From: Bryobacterales bacterium
Lineage (GTDB): Bacteria; Acidobacteriota; Terriglobia; Bryobacterales; Bryobacteraceae
Length of the DNA: 64,000 nt
Direction of reading: 5' to 3'
Assembly: GCA_025463005.1 (NCBI GenBank)
Contig: JAOAPR010000027.1
Span: 62,001-126,000, forward strand
The first letter of the stretch is position 1. Every line of letters begins with the position of its first letter. The position numbers and the translations under genes were made by a program. The notes under the pieces were generated by a model. The model ran no database searches, was not told where the DNA came from, and worked only from the letters and a program-made list of their open reading frames with translations. Positions 17,455 through 26,407 of the stretch are shown one piece after another.

Positions 17455-18264
17455 ATGAAGTGGTATTACGCGGAGAGCGGGCGGCAGGTAGGCCCTGTGG
17501 AAGAATCTGTCCTGGACGAATTAGTGCGCCAGGGCGTGGTGCGTGATGACACCCTGGTATGGCGCGACGGCATGGCCGCCTGGCAGCGGCACTCGGCGGT
17601 ACGGGGAGGATCCAGCCCCAGTTCCGGCCAGGCCTCGGCTCCGCCGCCTCCCCCGCAGGCGCCTTCCCCTGTAGGGGATAGCCGCTATTGCTCGGAGTGC
17701 GGGCGGCCGTTTGCCGCGCACCAGCTCACCAGCTATGGCGACGTATCGGTCTGCGCGCAGTGCCAACCGGCCTATTCCCAGCGCCTGGGGGCAGGAACCA
17801 CGCGGCATTATGGCGGTTTCTGGATCCGATTCCTGGCGTTGATTATCGACAGCATCATCGTCAACGTGGTGGGCGCCGTCATTCGCATCCCGCTGGGAGT
17901 GGCGATGGGGGGACTAGGGCTGGGGTTGGGCCGCAATCCTGATCCGTCACAAGTGTTTGCGGCTCTACCGGCGATCCTGAGCCTGGCGGGCCTGTCCTTC
18001 CTGATCCAGACGGCCCTCTCCCTGGGCTACGAAGTCTATTTCCTGTCAACGCGGGGGGCTACCCCGGGGAAAATGGCGCTGAGTCTAAAGGTCATCCGCG
18101 CGGACGGCTCTCCGGTGTCGCCTGGTCTCGCCGCAGGCCGCTATTTCGCCCGGATCCTCAGTGCGATGACCCTGATGATCGGCTTCATAATTGCAGCTTT
18201 TGACCGCGAAAAGCGTGCCTTGCACGACCATATCTGCGGAACGCGAGTCATCCACACCCGCTAG
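17455..18264 (+). CDS. GYF_2 and RDD domain membrane protein
   Basis: The 269-residue protein combines three modules. Residues 1-50 (MKWYYAESGRQVGPVEESVL to LVWRDGMAAW) are a GYF_2 domain, a proline-rich-peptide binding fold. After a Pro/Ser linker comes a zinc-ribbon-like pair (CSECGRPF and CAQCQPAY). From about 120 on is an RDD domain with three hydrophobic helices (GGFWIRFLALIIDSIIVNVV, with the eponymous Arg and Asp residues), ending EKRALHDHICGTRVIH. RDD proteins are small membrane proteins of varied or unknown role, some linked to Na+ tolerance. AGGAGG precedes the ATG. An inverted repeat begins three bases after the stop. Confidence 0.88.
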   Translation: MKWYYAESGRQVGPVEESVLDELVRQGVVRDDTLVWRDGMAAWQRHSAVRGGSSPSSGQASAPPPPPQAPSPVGDSRYCSECGRPFAAHQLTSYGDVSVCAQCQPAYSQRLGAGTTRHYGGFWIRFLALIIDSIIVNVVGAVIRIPLGVAMGGLGLGLGRNPDPSQVFAALPAILSLAGLSFLIQTALSLGYEVYFLSTRGATPGKMALSLKVIRADGSPVSPGLAAGRYFARILSAMTLMIGFIIAAFDREKRALHDHICGTRVIHTR

Positions 18265-18267
18265 TTA

Positions 18268-18332
18268 GCCGCTCCATGGCTGTCGCGGTTCGGCAAGCTG
18301 CTGATTCCGAACCGCGAGAGTTAACGAGCGGC
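18268..18332. repeat. Nested inverted repeat, one copy of a dispersed element
   Basis: An inner perfect 11-bp inverted repeat (TCGCGGTTCGG at 18283-18293 and its complement at 18307-18317) lies inside an outer 7-bp pair (18268-18274 and 18326-18332). It starts just after the RDD gene stop. About 36 bases of it resemble the sequence at 44151-44187, including an identical TGTCGCGGTTCGG, again beside a gene end. It may serve as a transcript-end hairpin. Confidence 0.65.
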
Positions 18333-18412
18333 CGGGCAGGACTATTTTCCCAGGACCTTCCCAGGACTTGGGTTCGTTGCAACCCCCTGGTTTTAGCGTC
18401 AATATAGAAGCT

Positions 18413-20722
18413 ATGAAAAGCGGTCCATTCTTCCGATGCTTGCCGTTGCTGGTACTGGGGTTGGCGTCCTGCAGCACCGACCCTAAGGTCCAGGCACAAC
18501 GTTACGTCGATAACGGGAATAAGTTTTTCGCCAAAAACAAATATAAAGAAGCCGCCATCATGTACAAGAAGGCGCTGAGCAAAGATCAGCGCTTCGGCGA
18601 GGCTCATTACCGCCTGGCACTGGCCGACTTGCAGTTGGGAGCTCTGGGGGAAGCCGTCGGGGAATTGCGCAAAGCCGTCGAGCTGCAGCCCGACAATACG
18701 GACGCCGCGGTGCAACTGGCGAACATATACCTGTTCGCCTCAACTCAGGACCAGCAGCACGCCCCACAGCTTATTGAAGAGGCGGCCACGCTGTCGGAAA
18801 AAATGCTGGCGAAGGATCCCAATTCCTTCGATGGCCATCGGCTCTCCGGCCAGATCGCTCTGTTGAAGAAGGACACCAAAACCGCCATAGAGGAATTACG
18901 GATCGCGAACCAGGTGAAGCCGAATCAACCCGACGTGGTGCTGGGATACTACGAGGCCCTGATCCGTGACAATCAGGAAGCGGTGGGAGAAAAACTCGTT
19001 CGCGACTTCATCAACCAGGAAAAAACTTTCGCCTCGGCTTACGACCGGCTGTACCTGCAGTACATGAATGAGAAACGGCTCAACGACGCGGAACAGATTC
19101 TGAAGCTAAAAGCCGACAATAACCCGAAGTCGGCGAATTACCTGCTGCAACTGGCGGCCCATTATGTCGTGGTGAATCGGCGCTCCGACATGGATGCGGT
19201 CATTCGCAAGCTGGCCGACGACAAACAGTACCCCGAAGGACACCTGCTGGCCGGCGACTTCTACTTTTTCCGGCTGCGCGAATTCGAGCTGGCGAAACAG
19301 CAATACGAAGCCGGAACGGCCGCGTTTCCCCACGACAAATTGACGTATCAGAAGCGCCTGGTTGAGTTGTACGCGAACACGGGAAGCTTTGTGCAGGCGA
19401 ATCAGCTGGTAACTACGCTCCTGAAGGAAAACCCTAAGGACACCGACGTGATTGCAATGCACGCGGCCCTCCTGTTGACCAGCGGCAAGAAAGAGGAAGT
19501 AGATCAGGCCGCGGTCGACCTGCAAAGCCTGGTCGCCAAGAATCCCACTAACCACCTGCTTCGATTGAATTACGCCAGAGCGTTGCTGGCGAAGCAGCAG
19601 GTGGAGCCGGCCCGTTTGCAGCTGGAAGACGCCATCAAGGCGCGTCCGGATTTCGTCGCCGCGCGCGAATTGTTGGCCCGTGTTTATTTGGCCAAACAAG
19701 ACCCAGCCAAGGCGCTCCAAGCTGCCGACGACCTTTTGCAGATTGACAAGAACAATCTAACGGGCCATCTCACGCGCTCTGCTGCGCTTCTGAGCATAGG
19801 GACCAACGACAAGGCCCGCGAGGAGCTGAACGTAATAACCCGGCTGTTCCCGACGAACCCGGATGCCCGCTACCAGGTCGGCATGCTGGCTTGGCAGGAT
19901 AAAGATTTCAAGAAGGCCGAACAGGTGTTCGGATCGCTCTACCGGGACAATCCCCATGACAACCGCGGACTCTTCGGCATCACCGAAACGATGGCAGCGC
20001 AAAACCGGCTGGACGACGCCATCAAAGAGATGGACAAGGCCATAGCCGCGGAACCGGACCGGCGGGACTTTAAGTTGGCTCGAGCTAATTTTCTGGTGCG
20101 CGCGCAGCGCTATGACGAAGCCATCGCAAGCTATAAGGCATTGTTGGAAAAAGAGCCGAGCTCGGCGGCCGACTTGTACTATCGGCTGGGAGAGACCTAC
20201 CGCCGCAAGGGCGATATCAATCAAGCGGCCGATGCTTTCCGCAAATCCAGCCAGGCTGCCCCTAACAGCACGCTTCCGCTGTTGCAACTCGGTTTGATCC
20301 TGGAAACGATCGGCCCCGCCGATCAGGCGAAAGCAGTGTATGAGCAGATTCTGAAGCTCGATCCGAACCAGGCCATCGCCCTGAACAATCTGGCGATGCG
20401 CAAGGCGGAGGAGGGTCAGGACCTGGATTCGGCTCTCACCATGGCGCAGAAGGCTCGCCAGATCCAGCCCAATTCAACCAACATGGCCGATACGCTGGGC
20501 TGGATTTACATCAAAAAAAATCTGAGCGGGGAAGCTGAGCGGATCTTCAAAGATCTGGTGGTGAAGGAGCCCGCCAACGCCACCTTCCACTATCACTACG
20601 CGCTGGCGTTGATGCAGAAGGGCGACAAAACCTTCGCGCGGCGCGAGCTGGAGAGCGCGCTCAAGAATAAGCCCTCGAAAGACGAAGCCGGAAAGATTCA
20701 GGATCTCCTCACCAAGCTGTAA
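18413..20722 (+). CDS. Large TPR-repeat lipoprotein (PrsT-like)
   Basis: A 769-residue exported lipoprotein: signal MKSGPFFRCLPLLVLGLASC with the acylated Cys at residue 20, followed by about 18-20 tetratricopeptide repeats almost to the C terminus, for example NKYKEAAIMYKKALSKDQRF and FGEAHYRLALADLQLGALGE. The architecture resembles the TPR lipoprotein PrsT associated with exosortase/PEP-CTERM systems, although no exosortase is in the window. TPR arrays bind protein partners, so a scaffold role in envelope or polysaccharide export is plausible. ATG 18413 is chosen because it begins the signal peptide. A CPBP protease gene follows after 12 bases, probably in the same operon. Confidence 0.85.
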   Translation: MKSGPFFRCLPLLVLGLASCSTDPKVQAQRYVDNGNKFFAKNKYKEAAIMYKKALSKDQRFGEAHYRLALADLQLGALGEAVGELRKAVELQPDNTDAAVQLANIYLFASTQDQQHAPQLIEEAATLSEKMLAKDPNSFDGHRLSGQIALLKKDTKTAIEELRIANQVKPNQPDVVLGYYEALIRDNQEAVGEKLVRDFINQEKTFASAYDRLYLQYMNEKRLNDAEQILKLKADNNPKSANYLLQLAAHYVVVNRRSDMDAVIRKLADDKQYPEGHLLAGDFYFFRLREFELAKQQYEAGTAAFPHDKLTYQKRLVELYANTGSFVQANQLVTTLLKENPKDTDVIAMHAALLLTSGKKEEVDQAAVDLQSLVAKNPTNHLLRLNYARALLAKQQVEPARLQLEDAIKARPDFVAARELLARVYLAKQDPAKALQAADDLLQIDKNNLTGHLTRSAALLSIGTNDKAREELNVITRLFPTNPDARYQVGMLAWQDKDFKKAEQVFGSLYRDNPHDNRGLFGITETMAAQNRLDDAIKEMDKAIAAEPDRRDFKLARANFLVRAQRYDEAIASYKALLEKEPSSAADLYYRLGETYRRKGDINQAADAFRKSSQAAPNSTLPLLQLGLILETIGPADQAKAVYEQILKLDPNQAIALNNLAMRKAEEGQDLDSALTMAQKARQIQPNSTNMADTLGWIYIKKNLSGEAERIFKDLVVKEPANATFHYHYALALMQKGDKTFARRELESALKNKPSKDEAGKIQDLLTKL

Positions 20723-20734
20723 CGAAAGAACCGA

Positions 20735-21391
20735 GTGAGGTCGCTCCCCTACGTCGCCGCCTTCGGCGCAGTTATCGCCCTGCTTGCAGTTCATCCGTTT
20801 CTGACTCTGCCTCCGCTGGCTGAGCAGTTGGTTTGGATTGCGGTGGTGACCCTGACGCTCGCTTGGGTGGCGCGTCCGGTCCTGGATTTCCGGATTCGAA
20901 GATGGGCCGGGTCGCTGTTAATGGGCGTCGCGGTCTTCGCGATTTGGATTGGTCCGGACCTGATCTTCCCTGGTTATCACGCCCATTGGTTGTTCACCAA
21001 CCGCGTGATGGGCTCAGTCACCGCCACCCTGCCTGAATCCAGCCGTACAGATCTGGCGGTATTATCGCTGCGGACGCTGCGTGCGGCGGTGTTCGTGCCG
21101 ATTGCCGAGGAGCTGTTTTGGCGAGGCTGGCTGATGCGGTGGATCATTTCACAGGACTTCAAAGAGATTCCGCTGGGAACCTGGTCGGCCCGGGCGTTCT
21201 GGATCGTAGCGCTACTATTCGCAGCCGAGCACGGACCCTTCTGGGATGTCGGCCTGGCCGCTGGAGTTTTGTACAACTGGTGGATGGTGCGAACCAAGAG
21301 CCTGGGCGACCTGATTCTGGCACACGGCGTCACTAATGCCTGTCTCAGCGCGTACGTTATGTTTGCGGGACGGTGGGAATACTGGCCGTAA
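20735..21391 (+). CDS. CPBP-family intramembrane metalloprotease (CAAX protease-like)
   Basis: A 218-residue membrane protein with about 6-7 helices. The Abi/CPBP motifs are present: EELFWRGWLMRW supplies the paired Glu and Arg, AEHGPFW a His, and LILAHGVTNACLS the last His and Asn. The members closest in look are the CAAX-protease-like proteins found with exosortase systems, which fits the TPR lipoprotein just upstream. The start is GTG 20735, 12 bases after that gene's stop, with only a weak GAAAG ribosome site, so translational coupling is likely. The substrate is unknown. Confidence 0.85.
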   Translation: MRSLPYVAAFGAVIALLAVHPFLTLPPLAEQLVWIAVVTLTLAWVARPVLDFRIRRWAGSLLMGVAVFAIWIGPDLIFPGYHAHWLFTNRVMGSVTATLPESSRTDLAVLSLRTLRAAVFVPIAEELFWRGWLMRWIISQDFKEIPLGTWSARAFWIVALLFAAEHGPFWDVGLAAGVLYNWWMVRTKSLGDLILAHGVTNACLSAYVMFAGRWEYWP

Positions 21392-21403
21392 TGTGACGGG
21401 GAG

Positions 21404-21910
21404 CTACTCGGTCTTGCGGAACAGACTGTCGAATGCCGCGCGCGCATCGGTAGCGTTGCGAGGCTCGGGTAGAGGGGTTCCGCCGGGTCCGTTGGGGCTT
21501 GGCGCCGCACCGGAATGCGCTACGTCGCGCGCAACGGTAACACGCGGCTTGAACAGTTCGCATTCGTTGGCCTGATCTTTAACCGCGATGCGCACGGTGA
21601 TCGGCTTCAGGCATTGAAAACGCGTGGACGGCTCAAAGTGCGCGCACTGCTTGCAGCAGTGCAGAGCCGCGCCGCATTTGGGACACGCGCCCTTGAAGTC
21701 GAACCCTTCGGCCAGCAGCGTGGAGCAGTTGTAACAGCGCGAAGCCGTCACTGACTGGACCATGCGCGGCAGTCGCGGGCCGGTGATATCAAGGGGCGGG
21801 CGGGGACCTGGCGCACGCGGGCGTTCATCTCGCTTAAATGTCCCGTTGTCAGATTGTGGACGGTCGGAGTCCTGGTAGCCCCGTTGCCGGTACTTGCGGT
21901 CGCCCTCCAT
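21404..21910 (-). CDS. Cysteine-rich zinc-ribbon-like protein, unknown function
   Basis: A 168-residue soluble protein. The N-terminal third is basic and proline-rich and probably disordered. The middle holds a dense set of cysteines (CYNCSTLL, GACPKCGAALHCCKQCAHFE, FQCLKPI and NECELF) fit to bind two zinc ions in rubredoxin/ribbon style. The C terminus (ATDARAAFDSLFRKTE) is helical. Similar small Cys-rich proteins are common in acidobacterial genomes, but no function is known. It is convergent with the CPBP gene, 12 bases apart. Confidence 0.7.
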   Translation of the reverse strand: MEGDRKYRQRGYQDSDRPQSDNGTFKRDERPRAPGPRPPLDITGPRLPRMVQSVTASRCYNCSTLLAEGFDFKGACPKCGAALHCCKQCAHFEPSTRFQCLKPITVRIAVKDQANECELFKPRVTVARDVAHSGAAPSPNGPGGTPLPEPRNATDARAAFDSLFRKTE

Positions 21911-22387
21911 AGAAAGCTGGTTGGCTTACTCCTTTGTCGTTTAAACGATGCTGGGATTCGTTGGATTCAATCAGGTCTGCAGAATCGCGAGACGCGGGAT
22001 AGCCAGACGGGGAACAAATCGGTTTTGGAAACCCGCGAGAACGTCTAAACCACTATTTACCACACACTGAGCTCAGAATCCAGCGAAATCTTCAGGCTCT
22101 CCCGTACTTCGGCATTCTTGGCAATCTGCTTTAGGCCCTCTCCCCCTCAGGAATTCAGCTTCCAGGCGGCGTATGTACGTCCCCGAGACTAGCCAGCCTC
22201 GGCCGAAACAGATTCACGCCGCAACCATCACTGGAGTAGGAGCCGGGGCGTTTTCAGTTGTAAAACTGGAGAATTCCCGTGATAAAAACATCTTCTGTCA
22301 GAACGCGAGCAGACTCTTAAGAATCTCCGAGATCAGTTAGAAGTTGTAATTGAACGCCGAAAAAAGGCGGCCAAGCACTTCGATGAG
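21911..22387. other. Gene-poor interval with possible coding debris
   Basis: No complete gene is seen in these 477 bases. On the minus strand, 22071-22148 reads LKQIAKNAEVRESLKISLDS and then a stop, which looks like a C-terminal helix but has no start codon. On the plus strand the frame of the next small gene is open and protein-like from about 22286 (EQTLKNLRDQLEVVIERRKK) without any ATG, GTG or TTG. Base composition is more AT-rich than the flanks. This could be remains of decayed genes. No RNA gene or repeat was recognised. Confidence 0.4.
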
Positions 22388-22570
22388 GTGATTCGAGAGA
22401 TCCCGAGCTGTCTACCGCAGCCCCAGGGACACCAGCGTATCTTGTGCGCATCCCGCGAATACGCCGCCGCCCAGGCCGCCGTGACAACTGCGTTGCTAAA
22501 GCTAAATAAGTTTCTGGGCGTAAAAGATCCCGCGCCGAAATTTGAGAAGAAAAAGGGCGGCTCCAGTTAA
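22388..22570 (+). CDS. Small helical protein, unknown function (start uncertain)
   Basis: A 60-residue frame from GTG 22388, rich in Ala, Lys and Leu (ASREYAAAQAAVTTALLKLN, then KFLGVKDPAPKFEKKKGGSS). The reading continues upstream for about 34 codons of strongly helical, coiled-coil-like sequence (VIERRKKAAKHFDEVIREIP) with no usual start, so the gene may be longer with an unusual start, or may be a 5'-damaged remnant. It ends four bases into the convergent small gene. No family is recognised. Confidence 0.45.
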   Translation: MIREIPSCLPQPQGHQRILCASREYAAAQAAVTTALLKLNKFLGVKDPAPKFEKKKGGSS

Positions 22571-22785
22571 GCGCACCCGTGAGAAGCAATATGCGCCATC
22601 AGTTTTTCGCTGGCGGCTTCAAAGGCAAGTCGGGCATGCTCTGCCTTGCGTTGAGCCTTCTCGAAATCCTTGCCGACACTTCGTTGGAGCGATGCTACCG
22701 CGTCCGCGTAGACCTTCACATCGGCCCGCAATCGAGCCTTGAGAGTCTCGCGAGTTTGGCAGAATGGCGCCTCTGCGGATTGCAT
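22567..22785 (-). CDS. Small helical protein, unknown function
   Basis: A 72-residue protein from ATG 22785, predicted almost wholly alpha-helical (TLKARLRADVKVYADAVASL, then KDFEKAQRKAEHARLAFEAA), ending HIASHGCA. The heptad-like spacing and balanced charges suggest a helical hairpin. The style matches small proteins often seen in acidobacteria, but no function can be named. It converges on and overlaps the previous small gene by four bases. Confidence 0.5.
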   Translation of the reverse strand: MQSAEAPFCQTRETLKARLRADVKVYADAVASLQRSVGKDFEKAQRKAEHARLAFEAASEKLMAHIASHGCA

Positions 22786-22867
22786 TAAAAAAAGTTGATT
22801 GCGCCAAGCGGTTTCCTGTTACACAAGAAATTTTGTGCCCTAATGCGCAGTAGTACTAGTATTGCCG

Positions 22868-25426
22868 TCAGTTTCCAGATGACTCGCTGGCCCACTTCAG
22901 CAGCGCATTGCAAGGCCGGTTAATCGGATCGTCAAAATGGTTGGGAGCGATCCGGACTGAGAATCCCAGGCGTCCAGTGGCGTAGGGTACGATGTCCCGT
23001 CCAAACAGAACTGAGCTTCCATTCTGCTCGCGCGGCTCCAGAACCAATACCTGGACCTCCTCCAACTCGCCTTCGGGACCCACCCTTCCCACCAGAGCCT
23101 CGACGCGCACATCGTCCGGTTTTAGGCCCGCCAGATCCACCTCAGCCCGGAGAGCCACTGGCAAGCCCGTGGAAACCGTTTCCGCGCCGATGCTGCAATT
23201 CGTGAAGCGCACCTTTGGCCACGTTTCCACCACGGCGTGGCTCCAGCGGACACGCTCACGGACGGTCTGGAAGCGTCCCTCGGAAATGATCCGGAAAGCG
23301 CGGTGGGCAGGATCGTATAACTCGGTGCGATACTCTTCGACCATCCGCTGGGCGTTGAAATTAGCACTCAGGTACCGCAGCGACTCCTTGACGCGCCGCA
23401 TCCACTCGTCGGGCACGCCCTGATCGCGTTCGTAGTACAGCGGCACAATCTCGTTCTCGAGCGCCGAGTAGATTCCGGCCGCATGCGCGTCATCGCGATC
23501 CGGGGAATACGGCTCGCGGTCGCCGATAGCCCACCCCCCGGCCGCATTGTCGGCTTCGTCAAACCAGCCGTCCAGCATGCTCATGTTCAGCGCGCCGTTC
23601 ATGCCGGCCTTCATGCCGCTGGTGCCCGAGGCTTCTTCTCCGCGGCGCGGCGTGTTGAGCCAAATGTCTACGCCGCCGGTCAGCTCACGCGCTACCTGAA
23701 TTCCGTAATCCTCCACGAACACCACCCGCCCGGTTAGTTCGGGGTCGCGTGAGAACTGGACGATCTCGCGTATCAGTGCCTTGCCCGGCACGTCCTGGGG
23801 ATGGGCTTTTCCCGCGATCACCAGTTGCACCGGCCGTGTGGGATTGCAGAGGATCCGCTTGAGCCTAGGCAGATCGCGGAAAATCAATGTGGCCCGTTTG
23901 TAAGTAGCGAAGCGCCGCGCAAATCCGATGGTCAGAGCTTCGGGATCGAGAACCTCCTGGAGGCGCTTGAGCTCGGGGGTCGACGCATTGCGGGCTACCC
24001 CGCTGGCGACCACGCTTTCCCGCACGAACGCCACCATGCGCCGCTTTCTCCGGCGGTGAGCTTCCCACAGTTCGGAGTCCGGGATGTCGGCGATCTGCTC
24101 CCACACTTTCGGCTCGACGTGGCCTTCGCGCCAATCCGGTTGAAGGTACTGGTCATAAAGCGAGGCAAAATCGCCGTTGATCCAGGAGGGAAGATGGACA
24201 CCGTTGGTGATGGAGGTGATGGGAATTTCCCAGACCGGGAGTTTTGGCCACAACCCTTCCCACATATGCTGCGACACAGTCCGGTGGAGCCGGCTGACTG
24301 CGTTCCGGAAAGCGGAGGCCTTAATGGCCGCGATGGCCATGGAGAAGGGCTCCTGCTGATCCTGCGGGTTGCGACGGCCCAAAGCCATCAGCTCGTCAAA
24401 GCCGATCCCGGCCGTCTTGCAATAAGTTTCAAAGTACTGGCGCATCAGGCCCGTGTCGAACAAATCGATCCCGGCCGGCACGGGCGTATGAGTGGTGAAA
24501 ACGTTGTTGGTGCGCGAGGCTTCCAGCGCCTCTTCCATGCTTAAGTGCTGTTCCGCCATGAGCAGGCGGATCCGCTCGACAGCTTGAAAAGCCGAATGGC
24601 CCTCGTTCATGTGATAGACCGTCGGATGCAGGCCGAGTTCCTTCAAGACCCGCAATCCGCCGATCCCCAAAACGATCTCCTGACAAATGCGCTTGTGATT
24701 GTCGCCGGCGTAGAGTTGGCCGGTGATGTCGCGATGAAACGGGTCGGCGTTATGCGGGATGTTGCTATCCATCAAATACAGGCGCACGCGCCCGACATCG
24801 ATTCGCCAGACTTTCAGGAACACACTGGTGTCGCCCGCCAGCACGTCCACGATCATTTCGCTGCCATCGGCGCGCGTCATCGGCGTGATGGGCAGGGAGT
24901 AAAAGTCGTTGACCGGGGTCCGTTCCTGCTGCCATCCGTCCGGATCCAGCGATTGCCGGAAATATCCCCGCTGGTACAGCAGTCCCAGGCCTACCAGCGG
25001 AAGGAGCGCGTCGCTCGACGCTTTGAGATGATCTCCGGAAAGCACGCCCAGGCCGCCGGAGTAAATCGGCATGCAATCCAACAGGCCGTATTCCATCGAA
25101 AAGTACGCCACCAGCATGTCCGAGGAGGTCGCGGCTTGTGCGGCCATGTAGGCATCCAGGGTTTCGCAGGCCCGGCGGTATAAGGCCAGGTAGCGCGGAT
25201 CCCGTGCGGCCCGTTCCAGCGCTTCCTGCGGAACGCGCCCCAGCATCACCACCGGGTTATGGTTCGAGGCTTTCCAGATGGCCGGGTCCAGTCGGCGGAA
25301 TACCGCGCGTTGGGCGTGGTGCCAGCTCCACATCAGATTCAGCCCGAGCTCGGGCAATCTGCTGAGCGCCGGGGGAAGAGCCGGCTTTACTAGAAATTCC
25401 TTAAGGGGACGAATCTGAAAAGACAT
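22868..25426 (-). CDS. glgP: Alpha-glucan (glycogen/maltodextrin) phosphorylase
   Basis: An 852-residue GT35 enzyme that cleaves alpha-1,4-glucan with phosphate to give glucose-1-phosphate. The segment GEEASGTSGMKAGMNGALNM contains the Lys that binds pyridoxal phosphate, and FSMEYGLLDCMPIYSGGLGV and TNGVHLPSWI are family signatures. The N-terminal half matches the shorter bacterial/archaeal subfamily (TIGR02094-like) with a DUF3417 lead (LSRLPELGLNLMWSWHHAQR). The C-terminal tail (about 740-852) is a beta-rich extension. It stands alone and divergent from the substrate-binding lipoprotein, with only 79 bases between start codons. It is cytoplasmic, probably for storage-glycogen mobilisation. 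Confidence 0.95.
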   Translation of the reverse strand: MSFQIRPLKEFLVKPALPPALSRLPELGLNLMWSWHHAQRAVFRRLDPAIWKASNHNPVVMLGRVPQEALERAARDPRYLALYRRACETLDAYMAAQAATSSDMLVAYFSMEYGLLDCMPIYSGGLGVLSGDHLKASSDALLPLVGLGLLYQRGYFRQSLDPDGWQQERTPVNDFYSLPITPMTRADGSEMIVDVLAGDTSVFLKVWRIDVGRVRLYLMDSNIPHNADPFHRDITGQLYAGDNHKRICQEIVLGIGGLRVLKELGLHPTVYHMNEGHSAFQAVERIRLLMAEQHLSMEEALEASRTNNVFTTHTPVPAGIDLFDTGLMRQYFETYCKTAGIGFDELMALGRRNPQDQQEPFSMAIAAIKASAFRNAVSRLHRTVSQHMWEGLWPKLPVWEIPITSITNGVHLPSWINGDFASLYDQYLQPDWREGHVEPKVWEQIADIPDSELWEAHRRRKRRMVAFVRESVVASGVARNASTPELKRLQEVLDPEALTIGFARRFATYKRATLIFRDLPRLKRILCNPTRPVQLVIAGKAHPQDVPGKALIREIVQFSRDPELTGRVVFVEDYGIQVARELTGGVDIWLNTPRRGEEASGTSGMKAGMNGALNMSMLDGWFDEADNAAGGWAIGDREPYSPDRDDAHAAGIYSALENEIVPLYYERDQGVPDEWMRRVKESLRYLSANFNAQRMVEEYRTELYDPAHRAFRIISEGRFQTVRERVRWSHAVVETWPKVRFTNCSIGAETVSTGLPVALRAEVDLAGLKPDDVRVEALVGRVGPEGELEEVQVLVLEPREQNGSSVLFGRDIVPYATGRLGFSVRIAPNHFDDPINRPCNALLKWASESSGN

Positions 25427-25505
25427 TCTTAGGCGCTAAAGAATTTGAGGATAGCAAACGCCGCCTTACGTGCGGGATTTCGCGATATCCTGGAGGTTGC
25501 TCGCG

Positions 25506-26369
25506 ATGCTGCGCGTCCCTTCTGCTGCGCTGCTATGCGTCTTTTTTCTGGCATCCTGCGGCGGCTCGAAAAAGCCAGTGGTGGTCGGTTCGAAAAATGA
25601 AACCGAACAAATGCTGCTGGGCGAAATCGTGGCGCAGCACCTGGAGCACCGGTTGGGCCGGACTGTCGAGCGGCGAAGCGGACTTGGCGGCACGGCGGTA
25701 CTATATCAATCCATTCTTTCCGGTGAAGTCGGCATCTATCCGGAATACACCGGGCTGATCGAATCCGAGATTCTCAAAGAGCCGGCCGCTCCGAATCCGC
25801 AGGTGGTATTGGCGCGCGTGCGCCAGGAGATGGACCGCGTAGCGCAGCTGGAGGTCCTGGATCCTTTGGGATTTGACAATCCTTCTGCCATCGTCGTGAA
25901 CTCCAAGGGCACGGAAAAGCTGGCCAGCTTGAGCGACGCAGCCGCCTCCGACAAGCGCTGGAAGCTGGGAGTCACCTACGAGTTTCAATCCCGCGCAGAC
26001 GGACTGCAGGAGCTTGCTTCCTATCGCCTGTCCTTATTGCAGCGCACCCTGGATCCGCAACAACTCTTCGCCGAGCTCGAAAAGGGCGGGGTGGATATGA
26101 TTGCCTCCCGTGCCACCGACGGCCATCTGATGTCGGCGGACTGGAAGGTTCTAGCCGACGATCGGAAGGTGTTTCCGTCCTACGAGGCTTGCCTGCTGGT
26201 CCGGAAAGATCTGAGCGCTGCCGAGCCCGGCCTGCGGCCCGCCCTGGCGGAGCTCTCCGGGAAATTTCGCGCCGACACTATGCGGAAGCTGAACGCGGAA
26301 GTGGACCTGGAGCGGCGCCCCCTGGCTACCGTGGCGACCGATTTCCTGACCCAGGCCGGCCTGCACTAG
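25506..26369 (+). CDS. Osmoprotectant (glycine betaine/choline) ABC-transporter binding lipoprotein, orphan
   Basis: A 287-residue OpuAC/ProX-type solute-binding protein. The lipobox VFFLASCGGS gives an acylated Cys18. The core begins VVVGSKNETEQMLLGEIVAQ and continues GLGGTAVLYQSILSGEVGIYPEYTGLI, the usual signature of quaternary-amine binding proteins. It should capture compatible solutes in the periplasm. TGGAGG stands 9 bases ahead of ATG 25506, which is preferred over an in-frame GTG at 25470. The expected permease and ATPase genes are absent on both sides; the downstream neighbour is convergent and unrelated, so partners must be encoded elsewhere. Confidence 0.88.
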   Translation: MLRVPSAALLCVFFLASCGGSKKPVVVGSKNETEQMLLGEIVAQHLEHRLGRTVERRSGLGGTAVLYQSILSGEVGIYPEYTGLIESEILKEPAAPNPQVVLARVRQEMDRVAQLEVLDPLGFDNPSAIVVNSKGTEKLASLSDAAASDKRWKLGVTYEFQSRADGLQELASYRLSLLQRTLDPQQLFAELEKGGVDMIASRATDGHLMSADWKVLADDRKVFPSYEACLLVRKDLSAAEPGLRPALAELSGKFRADTMRKLNAEVDLERRPLATVATDFLTQAGLH

Positions 26370-26407
26370 TTCTGCGCTAAATTCGCGTTTACTCGCGGCT
26401 GAAATGG

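Noticed and set aside
18413-18477. Frameshift or pseudogene in the TPR lipoprotein because of an upstream in-frame start
   Set aside because: The extra 15 upstream codons are simply leader; ATG 18413 directly opens a complete lipoprotein signal and the frame is intact to the stop.
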